From: an uncultured Ruminococcus sp.
GTDB taxonomy: Bacteria > Bacillota > Clostridia > Oscillospirales > Ruminococcaceae
Reading direction: 5' to 3'
Length of the DNA stretch: 10,488 bases
Assembly (NCBI GenBank): GCA_900319195.1
Contig: ONNL01000011.1
Location: 1-10,488, forward strand
This document shows positions 1-6,834 of this stretch, piece by piece. The position numbers were made by a program, and so were the translations under genes. Positions within the stretch are counted from its first letter, which is position 1. Every line of letters begins with the position of its first letter. The notes below the pieces were generated by a model. It was not told the origin of the DNA. It was given only the letters and a program-made list of their open reading frames with translations, and did no database searches.

Positions 1-20
1 ATAAAAAGTGTTGATTTTAC

Positions 21-70
21 GGGCATTTAAGTCCATTTGAGTTCACTTCGTTCCACTTAGTTCCATTTGA
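21..70. repeat. Five degenerate 10-bp tandem repeats
   Basis: Cut into decamers from base 21, the sequence reads gggcatttaa, gtccatttga, gttcacttcg, ttccacttag and ttccatttga. In every unit positions 4-5 are CA and positions 7-8 are TT, so a CAYTT core recurs once per helical turn. The stretch lies about 100 bp upstream of the ATPase promoter and is not inside a recognisable gene. Its function is unknown. It could be a small minisatellite, a protein-binding array, or the end of an element that begins outside the window. The rest of bases 1-170 shows no gene. Confidence 0.45.
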
Positions 71-170
71 CTGAATTTATATCATATAAACGGAAAAATA
101 GCAAGAGGGGGGTGAAATTCCGCTCACGTCATAGTTTTCGGATTATTCATAATTATTTTTCGTTATTCTA

Positions 171-199
171 TTGACAAACGGAGAAATATATGATATATT
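171..199 (+). promoter_or_regulatory. Sigma-A promoter of the metal ATPase
   Basis: TTGACA at 171-176 and TATATT at 194-199 are separated by exactly 17 bp, close to the vegetative consensus. Transcription would start near 205-207. That makes the ATG at 206 essentially leaderless and supports the downstream ATG at 245 as the real start. The -10 box lies inside the inverted repeats at 188-223, as expected for a repressor that blocks polymerase. Confidence 0.8.
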
Positions 200-223
200 A
201 TTCATATGAACAACGGCTCATAT
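188..223. promoter_or_regulatory. Putative ArsR/SmtB-type double operator
   Basis: Two overlapping perfect 6-8-6 dyads share a central half-site. ATATGA at 188-193 pairs with TCATAT at 202-207, and ATATGA at 204-209 pairs with TCATAT at 218-223; both spacers are 8 bp. The TGA-N8-TCA geometry resembles operators of the metal-sensing ArsR/SmtB repressors such as CzrA and SmtB. The site covers the -10 element and the predicted start point of a Zn/Cd ATPase gene, so metal-responsive derepression is the natural reading. No ArsR-family gene is present in the window. Confidence 0.65.
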
Positions 224-244
224 GTTATTGAAGGAAGCGATGTT

Positions 245-2650
245 ATGGAAAAGAACTTTGCTGTTAATAATCTTGACTGCGCTCACTGCGGTCAGAAGAT
301 AGAGGACGCGGTAAATAAGCTTGACGGAGTTGACTCCGCTGTGCTCAATTTCCCGATGAAGAAAATGAAGATACGGGGCACGCTTACCGATGAGCTCATA
401 GCTCTCATAAACAAGACCGCCCGTGCAATAGAGCCTGATGTGGAGATAGTCCCGTTTGAGTATCAGCATGGCAGGGAGTACAGCTTTGAGGTGAGGGAGC
501 TCTGCTGTGCACACTGCGCTCAGAAGATAGAGGACGCGGTAAATAAGCTTGACGGTGTGGACTCCGCGATACTGAATTTCCCCATGAAGAAGCTCAAGAT
601 AAAGGGAGAAGTCACCGACGAGCTGATAGCTCTCATAAACGAGACTGCCCGCGCGATAGAGCCAGACGTGGAGATAGTCCCCGAGGGTGCTGAGGGACAT
701 TCTCACGATCACCACCATGACCACTGCGACGACGAAGCCTGTGCCTGCGGTGAGCACGTTCATGAGCATAGCCACGCTCACGGTGAAGAGGAGGAGAGCG
801 TATTCAAAAGGGTGCTGCCGCTTGCGATAGGCGCGGCGGTATTCATAGCGGCTCTCATCTGCGACAAGGCTGCGGACTTGGGAATAGTCTCAACTGCCCT
901 GTACATAGCGGCTTACGTCATTCTCGGCTATAAGGTCATGATAGCCACCTTCAAGAATATAAAGGCTGGAAATTTCTTCGACGAGAATTTCCTCATGACC
1001 GTTGCGACCGTCGGTGCTTTTGCTATCGGAGAGTATTCCGAGGCTGTCGGAGTAATGCTGTTTTTCGGCATCGGTGAGATATTCGAGGATATTGCCGTTG
1101 AACGCAGCCGCAAGGCTATCACGGACGTTGCAGGACTCAAGGTCGTGGAGGCTGATATTCTCGTCGGAAACGAATTTGTCCGCAGACCGTCCGAGGAGAT
1201 AAAGGTCGGGGATATAATCAGAGTTAAAACGGGCGAGCGTATCGCTGCGGACGGCGTTATCGAATCGGGAGCGTCGAGAGTTGACACATCGGCTGTAAAC
1301 GGTGAGCCTATGCCTGTTGAGGTGGGTTCGGGCAGCAGTGTGATGTCTGGTTATATCAACCTTGCGGACACGCTGACAGTTCGTGCAACTGCAAATGCAG
1401 GCGACTCAATGATGGCAAGGATAGCGGACGCTGTCGAGGACGCTTCTGCTTCAAAGCCCAAGATAAACCGCTTCATTACGCGGTTTGCAAAGGTATACAC
1501 ACCAATAGTCATCTGTGCGGCAGTCCTGACGGCGATGATCCCGTCGCTGATAACAGGGGAGTGGTCGAAGTGGATCCACTCCGCGCTGACGTTCCTCGTA
1601 ATAAGCTGTCCGTGTGCACTTGTGCTCAGCGTGCCGCTTGCCTATTTTTCGGGAATAGGAGCGGCTTCAAGGCTCGGAATACTGTTCAAGGGCGGCTCTG
1701 CGCTCGAGGCACTGAGCAAGGTCAAGGCGGTCGCATTCGATAAGACGGGAACTCTTACAAACGGCAGCTTCACGGTCACAGAGGTGACGGTCTGCGGCGA
1801 TATGGACGAGCGTGAGCTGCTGAAAATATGCGGCAGCGCTGAGAGCACATCTACACATCCCGTAGCACAGAGCATAGTCGAATACTGCAAGACGAAGGGG
1901 ATAGAGCTTGTGCAGCCTGAAAGCTCGGGAGAGCTTGCAGGGCACGGAGTTACTGCCGAGATAGGCGGAGCTAAGGTCATCTGCGGCAATGAGAGGCTCA
2001 TGGCGAAGAGCGGTATTGCTGTGCCTGAGATGAACGAGGTCGTCGGCGGAAGCGTTGTCTACCTTGCGACAGAGGGCAGGATAGATGGGCGAATCGTTGT
2101 CTCGGACACTGTGAGAAAGACTTCGGCTGAGGCAGTCCGCAGGCTCGGAGAAATGGGCATATATACGGAAATGCTGACAGGCGACAAGGACGAAAACGCA
2201 CAGGCTGTCGGCTCTCAGCTCGGACTCGGCTCGGCAAAGGGTGGACTTATGCCCGACGGCAAGCTCGAGGAGATAGTGAAGCTCCGCGAAAAATACGGCG
2301 CTGTAATGTTTATCGGTGACGGCATCAACGACGGTCCCGTGCTTGCAGGTGCGGACGTGGGAGGAGCTATGCACACGGGCTCAGACCTTGCGCTTGACGC
2401 GGCAGACGTGGTGCTCATGAACAACGAGCCTGTCTCGGCAGTGCGTGCGAAGAAAATTGCAGACCGTACAAACAGGACTGCATATCAGAATATCGCTCTC
2501 GCTCTCGGAATAAAGGCGATAGTGCTTATATTCGGACTGCTCGGTCACCCGAATATGTGGCTCGCAGTGTTTGCGGATACAGGTACGGCAATGCTCTGCA
2601 TACTCAATTCGATAAGGCTTCTCGGCACAAACAGCCGCAGATATATGTGA
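245..2650 (+). CDS. cadA: Zn/Cd/Pb-exporting P1B-type ATPase
   Basis: A heavy-metal P-type ATPase of the inner membrane that exports Zn(II), Cd(II) or Pb(II) using ATP. The ATG at 245 (801 residues) is preferred: AAGGA at 231-235 sits 9 bp upstream, whereas the ATG at 206 lies in the operator at the predicted transcription start. Two HMA domains carry CAHC at residues 12-15 and 88-91, followed by a His/Asp/Cys-rich linker (about 152-180, 11 His and 3 Cys). Membrane metal site CPC is at 455-457, the phosphorylated Asp at 499 (DKTGT), the HP motif at 538-539, GDGIND at 691-696, and a D-T-G at 778-780 in the last membrane segment. CPC plus this late Asp points to the Zn/Cd subclass (P1B-2) rather than copper; the exact metal is inferred. 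The two HMA domains are near-identical copies. The gene stands alone, with no regulator gene beside it here. Confidence 0.93.
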   Translation: MEKNFAVNNLDCAHCGQKIEDAVNKLDGVDSAVLNFPMKKMKIRGTLTDELIALINKTARAIEPDVEIVPFEYQHGREYSFEVRELCCAHCAQKIEDAVNKLDGVDSAILNFPMKKLKIKGEVTDELIALINETARAIEPDVEIVPEGAEGHSHDHHHDHCDDEACACGEHVHEHSHAHGEEEESVFKRVLPLAIGAAVFIAALICDKAADLGIVSTALYIAAYVILGYKVMIATFKNIKAGNFFDENFLMTVATVGAFAIGEYSEAVGVMLFFGIGEIFEDIAVERSRKAITDVAGLKVVEADILVGNEFVRRPSEEIKVGDIIRVKTGERIAADGVIESGASRVDTSAVNGEPMPVEVGSGSSVMSGYINLADTLTVRATANAGDSMMARIADAVEDASASKPKINRFITRFAKVYTPIVICAAVLTAMIPSLITGEWSKWIHSALTFLVISCPCALVLSVPLAYFSGIGAASRLGILFKGGSALEALSKVKAVAFDKTGTLTNGSFTVTEVTVCGDMDERELLKICGSAESTSTHPVAQSIVEYCKTKGIELVQPESSGELAGHGVTAEIGGAKVICGNERLMAKSGIAVPEMNEVVGGSVVYLATEGRIDGRIVVSDTVRKTSAEAVRRLGEMGIYTEMLTGDKDENAQAVGSQLGLGSAKGGLMPDGKLEEIVKLREKYGAVMFIGDGINDGPVLAGADVGGAMHTGSDLALDAADVVLMNNEPVSAVRAKKIADRTNRTAYQNIALALGIKAIVLIFGLLGHPNMWLAVFADTGTAMLCILNSIRLLGTNSRRYM
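278..682 (+). repeat. Intragenic tandem duplication of the HMA domain
   Basis: Residues 12-70 and 88-146 of the ATPase match at 52 of 59 positions by my count, with a 228-bp period. At DNA level 293-327 and 521-555 are identical over 35 bp, and divergence rises downstream, mostly as synonymous or conservative changes. This indicates a fairly recent in-frame duplication, or ongoing gene conversion, rather than two ancient independent HMA domains. Confidence 0.85.
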
Positions 2651-2671
2651 AATAAGCTGACATTTTTTTCC

Positions 2672-2701
2672 TTGAATGTTTGTCATCTCCCGACGGATAA
2701 T
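2672..2701 (+). promoter_or_regulatory. Possible promoter of the 60-residue protein gene
   Basis: TTGAAT at 2672-2677 and GATAAT at 2696-2701 are 18 bp apart. The -10 element falls in the loop of the hairpin at 2684-2715, so transcription would begin near the 3' arm. This is only a moderate match, and readthrough from the ATPase gene is the alternative source of message. Confidence 0.35.
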
Positions 2702-2715
2702 AACCTCGGGAGATG
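2684..2715 (+). promoter_or_regulatory. 10-bp hairpin overlapping a ribosome binding site
   Basis: CATCTCCCGA at 2684-2693 pairs perfectly with TCGGGAGATG at 2706-2715 across a 12-nt loop. The 3' arm contains GGGAG (2708-2712), the probable Shine-Dalgarno of the ATG at 2723. There is no run of T after the stem, so it is a poor intrinsic terminator for the ATPase gene. In a readthrough transcript it should hide the ribosome binding site. Confidence 0.6.
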
Positions 2716-2722
2716 ATCATTT

Positions 2723-2905
2723 ATGAGCAAAAGGAAAAAGGGCAGTCAAATGCCCGATAACAGCGGTACTGAGCTTGAATATGCCTGCCCGTCCGCCTCT
2801 GAGATGACGGGTCTTATCCCTCGCGGTATGGACGACTCTGAGATCGATTCCTACGACGATATTTACCCGTTTACACCACTCGACAAACGAGACATGACAA
2901 GATGA
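2723..2905 (+). CDS. Small hypothetical protein, 60 residues
   Basis: I do not recognise this protein. It starts with ATG, has GGGAG 10 bp upstream inside the 3' arm of a hairpin, and ends 30 bp into an otherwise featureless stretch. The first eight residues are basic (MSKRKKGS). The rest is acidic, with the segment TGLIPRGMDDSEIDSYDDIY followed by PFTPLDK. There is no signal peptide or membrane segment and only one Cys. The acidic, Tyr- and Pro-containing composition and the placement of the ribosome binding site favour a real gene over a chance reading frame, and the shape resembles short conserved clostridial proteins of unknown function. It lies 72 bp after the ATPase gene, but nothing ties it to metal transport. 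Confidence 0.55.
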   Translation: MSKRKKGSQMPDNSGTELEYACPSASEMTGLIPRGMDDSEIDSYDDIYPFTPLDKRDMTR

Positions 2906-3000
2906 ACTTTTTCGGGGGAAAACTTCTCGGAATGCTCCTATGAAAAGTCATATACAAACTCATATTTGTACCGTGTTGAACTGAATTTCAAATATAACCT

Positions 3001-3038
3001 AAAAAATCGGGGAAGCCTCGTTCAGAGACTTCCCCGAT
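3001..3038 (-). terminator. Rho-independent terminator of the lipoprotein gene
   Basis: ATCGGGGAAG at 3006-3015 pairs with CTTCCCCGAT at 3029-3038, with a further CTC/GAG pairing inside. Read on the minus strand the stem is followed by six T (AAAAAA at 3001-3006 on the plus strand). It sits about 38 bp past the stop codon of the minus-strand lipoprotein gene. Confidence 0.88.
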
Positions 3039-3075
3039 AAATATTCATTATAACAGCCTTTGGTATAGCAGTCGC

Positions 3076-4047
3076 TTAGTTTGCGGCAATGGGGTCACCG
3101 ACTGTTGTACGCTTTGCAATGCTCTCGAATTCTCCCGCAGGCTCGATCGAGATAAGCTCCATTGCGTTTGCGTCATAGATTACCCAGTTGAGCATAGCAA
3201 CGAGACCGGGGTTATTCTCTATGTTTGCATAGAATTCTACTGTATCGCCCTGCTTGCAGGCAACATCATTTGAATAGCAGATGAGGTCTGTCTCGCTTGA
3301 GTAGTCCTTGACAGAAGCAGCACCCGAATTTACCTTGATAACACCGTCGTAGATGCTTACGGGCTTGATAGCCTTCTGAGCGTCCTTATCGGAGAAGTCA
3401 TATGTGAAGGAAACCGGATAATCGCCGTCGGGGATATTGTCCTTTATCTTGAAGGTAGCCTTCATGAATTCGCCGTTGAAATCGTAGTTGATATTCTTCT
3501 CAATATCCATCCAGTAGATGTAAGCCTTCTGAGTATCGCTTACATATTCGCCGCTTGACTGTGAGTCAGCAGTTGTGGTATTCTGAGCGTTGCCGTTATT
3601 ATTTGCGGCAGGCTGAGTCTTGGGTACGGTCTGTGTCATTGACTGACCGTTTGCGTCTGTCATTGAAGCGCCGTTAGCGTCTGTTACAGCTACCATTTCC
3701 GTAACTGTCTCGCCGTTAGCGTCGGTAACTGTCTCATATGAGTCACCGCTGCCATCACCGCTGGGAGCAGTCGGGTCAGGAGCATTAAGGTCTGCCGTGC
3801 CGTTTGTGCTTATGCTGTTACCGCTTGAGTCGCCAGACTGGAAGGGAGCGGCAACGGGGTTGCCGTTTTCGTTTGTAACGAATTCAAAATCCTTCATCAT
3901 GTCCATAACGGACTTTGTTGTGCCTGTCTGTGCGGCATCATTTTTCTTACTGCTCTTGTTTTTATCCGAGCAGCCTGTAAAGGACATAGCTGCAAGGCAT
4001 GAAAATGCTGCAACGGCAGCGATTATTCTTCTTGTTGTATCTTTCAT
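3076..4047 (-). CDS. Lipoprotein with a cohesin-like domain in swapped order
   Basis: A 323-residue surface lipoprotein. The signal peptide (residues 1-25: basic N-terminus, Ala-rich core) ends in FTGC, with Cys26 as the probable lipidation site. Residues 27-170 are low-complexity, Asn/Thr/Ser/Gly-rich and include three TDANG-type repeats (about 108-136), typical of Ruminococcus extracellular linkers. Residues 173-239 (FMKATFKIKDNIPDGDYPVS, then YDGVIKV) look like the second half of a cohesin-like beta-sandwich. Residues 253-323 (GDTVEFYANIENNPG, then IYDANAMELISIEP) look like the first half, and the protein ends at GDPIAAN. The usual order is the reverse, so the domain appears circularly permuted. 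Start: ATG at 4047 with an AAGGA-type site (rc of 4060-4065) 12 bp upstream. It is monocistronic, with its own promoter and terminator. The role is unknown; surface anchoring of dockerin proteins is only a hypothesis. Confidence 0.85.
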   Translation of the reverse strand: MKDTTRRIIAAVAAFSCLAAMSFTGCSDKNKSSKKNDAAQTGTTKSVMDMMKDFEFVTNENGNPVAAPFQSGDSSGNSISTNGTADLNAPDPTAPSGDGSGDSYETVTDANGETVTEMVAVTDANGASMTDANGQSMTQTVPKTQPAANNNGNAQNTTTADSQSSGEYVSDTQKAYIYWMDIEKNINYDFNGEFMKATFKIKDNIPDGDYPVSFTYDFSDKDAQKAIKPVSIYDGVIKVNSGAASVKDYSSETDLICYSNDVACKQGDTVEFYANIENNPGLVAMLNWVIYDANAMELISIEPAGEFESIAKRTTVGDPIAAN

Positions 4048-4112
4048 TTTTAAATTGATTCCTTTCGTTGATTGAGTTGTCGGGACAAGATTTCCCGTAT
4101 TGCTACTTATTT

Positions 4113-4141
4113 ATTATACACAAGCGATAATAATTTGTCAA
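4113..4141 (-). promoter_or_regulatory. Consensus sigma-A promoter of the lipoprotein gene
   Basis: On the minus strand TTGACA (complement of 4136-4141) and TATAAT (complement of 4113-4118) are separated by 17 bp, a perfect match to both hexamers. Transcription would start near 4106, giving a leader of about 60 nt. The leader contains a short CGGGA/TCCCG dyad (4081-4097). This suggests strong constitutive expression. Confidence 0.88.
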
Positions 4142-4240
4142 GCGCCTTTTGCAAATGTAATCAATTATTATGAAAATTTACACCATACCGACATTGATTT
4201 CACCCAACCGTCATAATTTTTTATCCGCTTTGAATTTTTC

Positions 4241-4269
4241 TTGCAAATATTTCCTTTTTGTGATATACT
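4241..4269 (+). promoter_or_regulatory. Promoter of the trmB operon
   Basis: TTGCAA at 4241-4246 and TATACT at 4264-4269 are 17 bp apart, and TGA directly before the -10 forms an extended -10. Transcription would start about 30 bp before the trmB start codon. It fires divergently from the lipoprotein promoter 100 bp away. Confidence 0.75.
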
Positions 4270-4307
4270 TGTATCTGAAAGTAAATTTGAAATATCGGAG
4301 GTAACAT

Positions 4308-4970
4308 ATGCGTATCCGTCATAAACCGTGGGCAAAGCCAGAGCTTGATACCTGTCAGTTCTGTATACATGAGCCGTCCGAGCAGGCAGGACACTGGAGG
4401 GAGCTTTTTCCGCATCCCGAGAGACCGCTCTACATAGAGCTCGGCTGCGGAAAGGGTGGCTTCATCTCGCAGATAGCACCCTCGAAACCCGAGATAAATT
4501 TTGTTGCAATGGACATAAAAAATGAGATGCTCGTGCTCGCAAAGCGCAAGCTCGAACAGGCGTATGAGGAGAGGGCTATGTCTCCCGATAACGTCCGTAT
4601 CGCCATACAGAATATCGAGCGTATCGACACGGCGTGGAACGAAAATGACCGCGTGGAGCGCATTTACATCAACTTCTGCAATCCGTGGCCGAAGAAAAAG
4701 CATAAGAAGCGCCGCCTTACACATACCCGTCAGCTTGTGAATTATAAGAAGTTCCTGCACGGCGAGCTGTGGTTCAAGACCGATGATGACGAGCTTTTCG
4801 AGGAGTCGTTCGAGTATTTTGCAGAGGCGGGATTCCGTATAAAGTTCAGTACACATGACCTCCACAGCGAGACAGGTATCGAGAATTATGTTACCGAGCA
4901 CGAAAAAATGTTTACCGATGAGGGCAAGAAGATAAAGTTTCTCATTGCCGAACCGATTGGAGCTGAGTGA
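4308..4970 (+). CDS. trmB: tRNA (guanine-N7-)-methyltransferase TrmB
   Basis: Transfers a methyl group from S-adenosylmethionine to N7 of G46 in the tRNA variable loop; a cytoplasmic housekeeping enzyme. The 220-residue length is normal for the family. The SAM-binding motif ELGCGKGGF is at residues 44-52 and the acidic end of the next strand at Asp69. The TrmB signature INFCNPWPKKKHKKRR is at 121-136, followed by FKTDDDELF (156-164), DLHSETG (184-190) and TEHE (196-199). The signature reads FCNPWP where many homologues have FSDPWP, a modest variation. The ATG follows a strong GGAGG (4297-4301) by 6 bp. A small membrane-type protein starts just after its stop codon, and the pair shares a promoter and terminator. 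Confidence 0.96.
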   Translation: MRIRHKPWAKPELDTCQFCIHEPSEQAGHWRELFPHPERPLYIELGCGKGGFISQIAPSKPEINFVAMDIKNEMLVLAKRKLEQAYEERAMSPDNVRIAIQNIERIDTAWNENDRVERIYINFCNPWPKKKHKKRRLTHTRQLVNYKKFLHGELWFKTDDDELFEESFEYFAEAGFRIKFSTHDLHSETGIENYVTEHEKMFTDEGKKIKFLIAEPIGAE

Positions 4971-4971
4971 A

Positions 4972-5175
4972 ATGGAATTTGAAAAGAACGGTCAGAGGTT
5001 CTCGATAGGTATGGGTACTGTCGAGACCGCAGGCAAGGGAAAGGTCATCGACGCACAGACTGTTATCGACAAGGATACAAACGAAAAGAACGCTGCTGTA
5101 AAGGCTGCGGCTGCTGCTGCATTGCTCGTCGCAGGTGCTCTTATCAAGCGTAAGTTCAAAAAGAAAAAGAAGTGA
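4972..5175 (+). CDS. Small Lys-tailed membrane-type protein, 67 residues
   Basis: Function not recognised. The ATG at 4972 is 1 bp after the trmB TGA (4968-4970), with GGAG at 4959-4962 inside the trmB end, so the two are translationally close and almost surely cotranscribed. A TTG further upstream in frame (4945) is an unlikely start because it overlaps trmB and lacks this spacing. Residues 1-40 are polar (EKNGQRFSIGMGTVETAGKG is typical). Residues 41-58 are an Ala/Leu/Val-rich helix that could span or lie on the membrane. The tail is strongly basic (KRKFKKKKK). This is consistent with a tail-anchored or membrane-associated small protein. A terminator follows 68 bp downstream. Confidence 0.75.
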   Translation: MEFEKNGQRFSIGMGTVETAGKGKVIDAQTVIDKDTNEKNAAVKAAAAAALLVAGALIKRKFKKKKK

Positions 5176-5242
5176 GAATTTGTTGGGGGACCTTCTGATA
5201 CAGGATATCGGTAAAGAATAACCAAAAACAGCAATTTACAGC

Positions 5243-5270
5243 AAAGCTCCTGCAATAGCAGGAGCTTTTT
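5243..5270 (+). terminator. Terminator of the trmB operon
   Basis: AAAGCTCCTGC at 5243-5253 and GCAGGAGCTTT at 5258-5268 form an 11-bp perfect stem with an AATA loop, followed by T to 5270. It sits between convergent genes. On the minus strand the T run is short, so it would serve the 5297-6811 gene less well. Confidence 0.9.
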
Positions 5271-5296
5271 CACTTTTATGCTGACATATCTGTATA

Positions 5297-6811
5297 TCAC
5301 TGAGTTATATCTATGAGGTCTATATGTCCGTTGAATCTGTTTACAGCGTCCTTGAGGACTGTTATAACAGCGGTATTAATGCTGCTGCTCTTTTTAGCTG
5401 ATGCTGCCTTATAGCTGAATTGCAGCTTGCCCGAAGGTGTAGTCTGTCTGCTTGTGAGTCTGCTAAGAGCCTCGGTGGTCAATTCGATAACGCCCTCTGA
5501 GGTTATATTGCTGTCCTGAATAGCAACAACAAATTCATCTGAGCCTGTGCGGTATATCTTTGAGCCTTTGAATACCTGTCTTAGAACGTCAACAGTCCTT
5601 ACAAGGAGCCAATCACCCATATCGTTGCCGTACTGTGAGTTGATACCGCTGAAATCCGAAATATTGAACATCGAGAAGTAATACGGGTCATCAGCCGTAG
5701 GCTTCATTTCTTCTGCGTCTATCGAGAATGAAACACGATTGTTTACATCTGTCAGAACGTTCTTGAACATTGCCGTATAGAGCGAATCCTTGGTCTTGTT
5801 GTTCTTCACGATAGAAGCCGCGAGCTTCTTGTTTACCTGTTCCTGCTTCTTGTTGATAAAGTAGAACAGTATCATAAGTACAAGGATAACAACGGAGAAT
5901 ATTATCATATAAATACGCATCAGGGTCGTAAGTGAGAATACCTCAGTCTTTTTATCCTCAAGCATGAGTATCCAGTTGTAGTGCGGAATGTATGAATAAG
6001 CCGCAACATATTTCTTGCCCTTGAGCTTGTAGATGAAATGTCCGTCCTTAGCCTTTTCTGTGCCGTTAAGCGATGAGCAGAGGTCGGTGAGCTCCTGATT
6101 TGTTGAGACTGTATTTATGAGTGAGGAGTCCTGATTGAAGATATACTTTGAATCGCTGACATTTATCATGCAGTAGGTCGAGTGCTCGAAGCCTGCTGTT
6201 GAGAGGTCGTTGAGGCTGTTGACGAGCTGGTCTGTATAGATACCGAGTCCGACGAAGCCGAGAGGATTTCCGTCATTATCGAATATGCCCTTATACATTG
6301 AAACTATCTGTCGTCCTGTTGCCGGTGAGAGAATGATACCGGTGTTGTAAACTCCGTCCCCTGCGGCTATAAGTGCGTCCTGAAGCTGCTTGAGGGCGGC
6401 TGCCTTTGTGTCCTTCGGACGAGTTACCATACCTACGGATTCCTTGTTTGTGTGGGCGATACATTTTGTCTCCCATGTACCTATCCACAGACCCTCGACG
6501 TTTTCAATAGCTGCCGAATAGTCCTCGGTATACTTTTGAGCGTTTTCGATATACTTGGGATTGTCGGTATCATTTAGTATATCCCTTACCTGCTGAGCCT
6601 TGCTGAAATATGTAAGTGTTTTTTCTGCGTTTTCAACATAGCTCTGGATTATCTTTGCACGCTCATCAGTGATAGTGAGCATATGCTCTATTGAGTTATC
6701 CTTAGTAGTGTGGCTGATAGTTGCAGTTATAACAGCTGAAAGCACTATCATTACAACAAGCTGTATCACAAGAATAAGATTAAGGGTGGATATTTTTTTA
6801 GAGCCGTTCAT
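5297..6811 (-). CDS. dCACHE receptor with degenerate GGDEF domain
   Basis: A 504-residue membrane receptor related to diguanylate cyclases. TM1 spans about residues 11-33, an extracytoplasmic double-CACHE ligand-binding region about 40-290, and TM2 about 297-319. A short linker leads to a GGDEF-like domain from about 349. The family landmarks LTDVNNR (353-359), YGNDMGD (394-400) and RTGSDEF (421-427) are visible. However, the metal-binding Asp of the D-x-D-x-F-K region is Asn383, Lys is Ser388, the second Gly of GGDEF is Ser424, and no RxxD inhibitory site precedes it. I infer a catalytically weak or dead domain acting as a sensor or GTP/c-di-GMP-binding module. Start: ATG at 6811 with AAGGAAG (rc of 6821-6828) 9 bp away. 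It lies 23 bp after the deaminase-like gene, so the two form an operon. The ligand is unknown. Confidence 0.88.
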   Translation of the reverse strand: MNGSKKISTLNLILVIQLVVMIVLSAVITATISHTTKDNSIEHMLTITDERAKIIQSYVENAEKTLTYFSKAQQVRDILNDTDNPKYIENAQKYTEDYSAAIENVEGLWIGTWETKCIAHTNKESVGMVTRPKDTKAAALKQLQDALIAAGDGVYNTGIILSPATGRQIVSMYKGIFDNDGNPLGFVGLGIYTDQLVNSLNDLSTAGFEHSTYCMINVSDSKYIFNQDSSLINTVSTNQELTDLCSSLNGTEKAKDGHFIYKLKGKKYVAAYSYIPHYNWILMLEDKKTEVFSLTTLMRIYMIIFSVVILVLMILFYFINKKQEQVNKKLAASIVKNNKTKDSLYTAMFKNVLTDVNNRVSFSIDAEEMKPTADDPYYFSMFNISDFSGINSQYGNDMGDWLLVRTVDVLRQVFKGSKIYRTGSDEFVVAIQDSNITSEGVIELTTEALSRLTSRQTTPSGKLQFSYKAASAKKSSSINTAVITVLKDAVNRFNGHIDLIDITQ

Positions 6812-6834
6812 CGAAAATTACTTCCTTTCAATAA

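Noticed and set aside
103..130. GGGGGGTGAAATTCCGC-like stretch as a cobalamin riboswitch fragment
   Set aside because: Only a short resemblance to one conserved block. No B12 box or supporting helices are present, and it lies upstream of the promoter.
206..244. Upstream ATG extending the ATPase by 13 residues
   Set aside because: It lies inside the operator and at the predicted transcription start and has no ribosome binding site. The ATG at 245 has a well-spaced AAGGA.
2684..2715. Hairpin as the intrinsic terminator of the ATPase gene
   Set aside because: The stem is strong but no T run follows on either strand. Overlap with a ribosome binding site explains it better.
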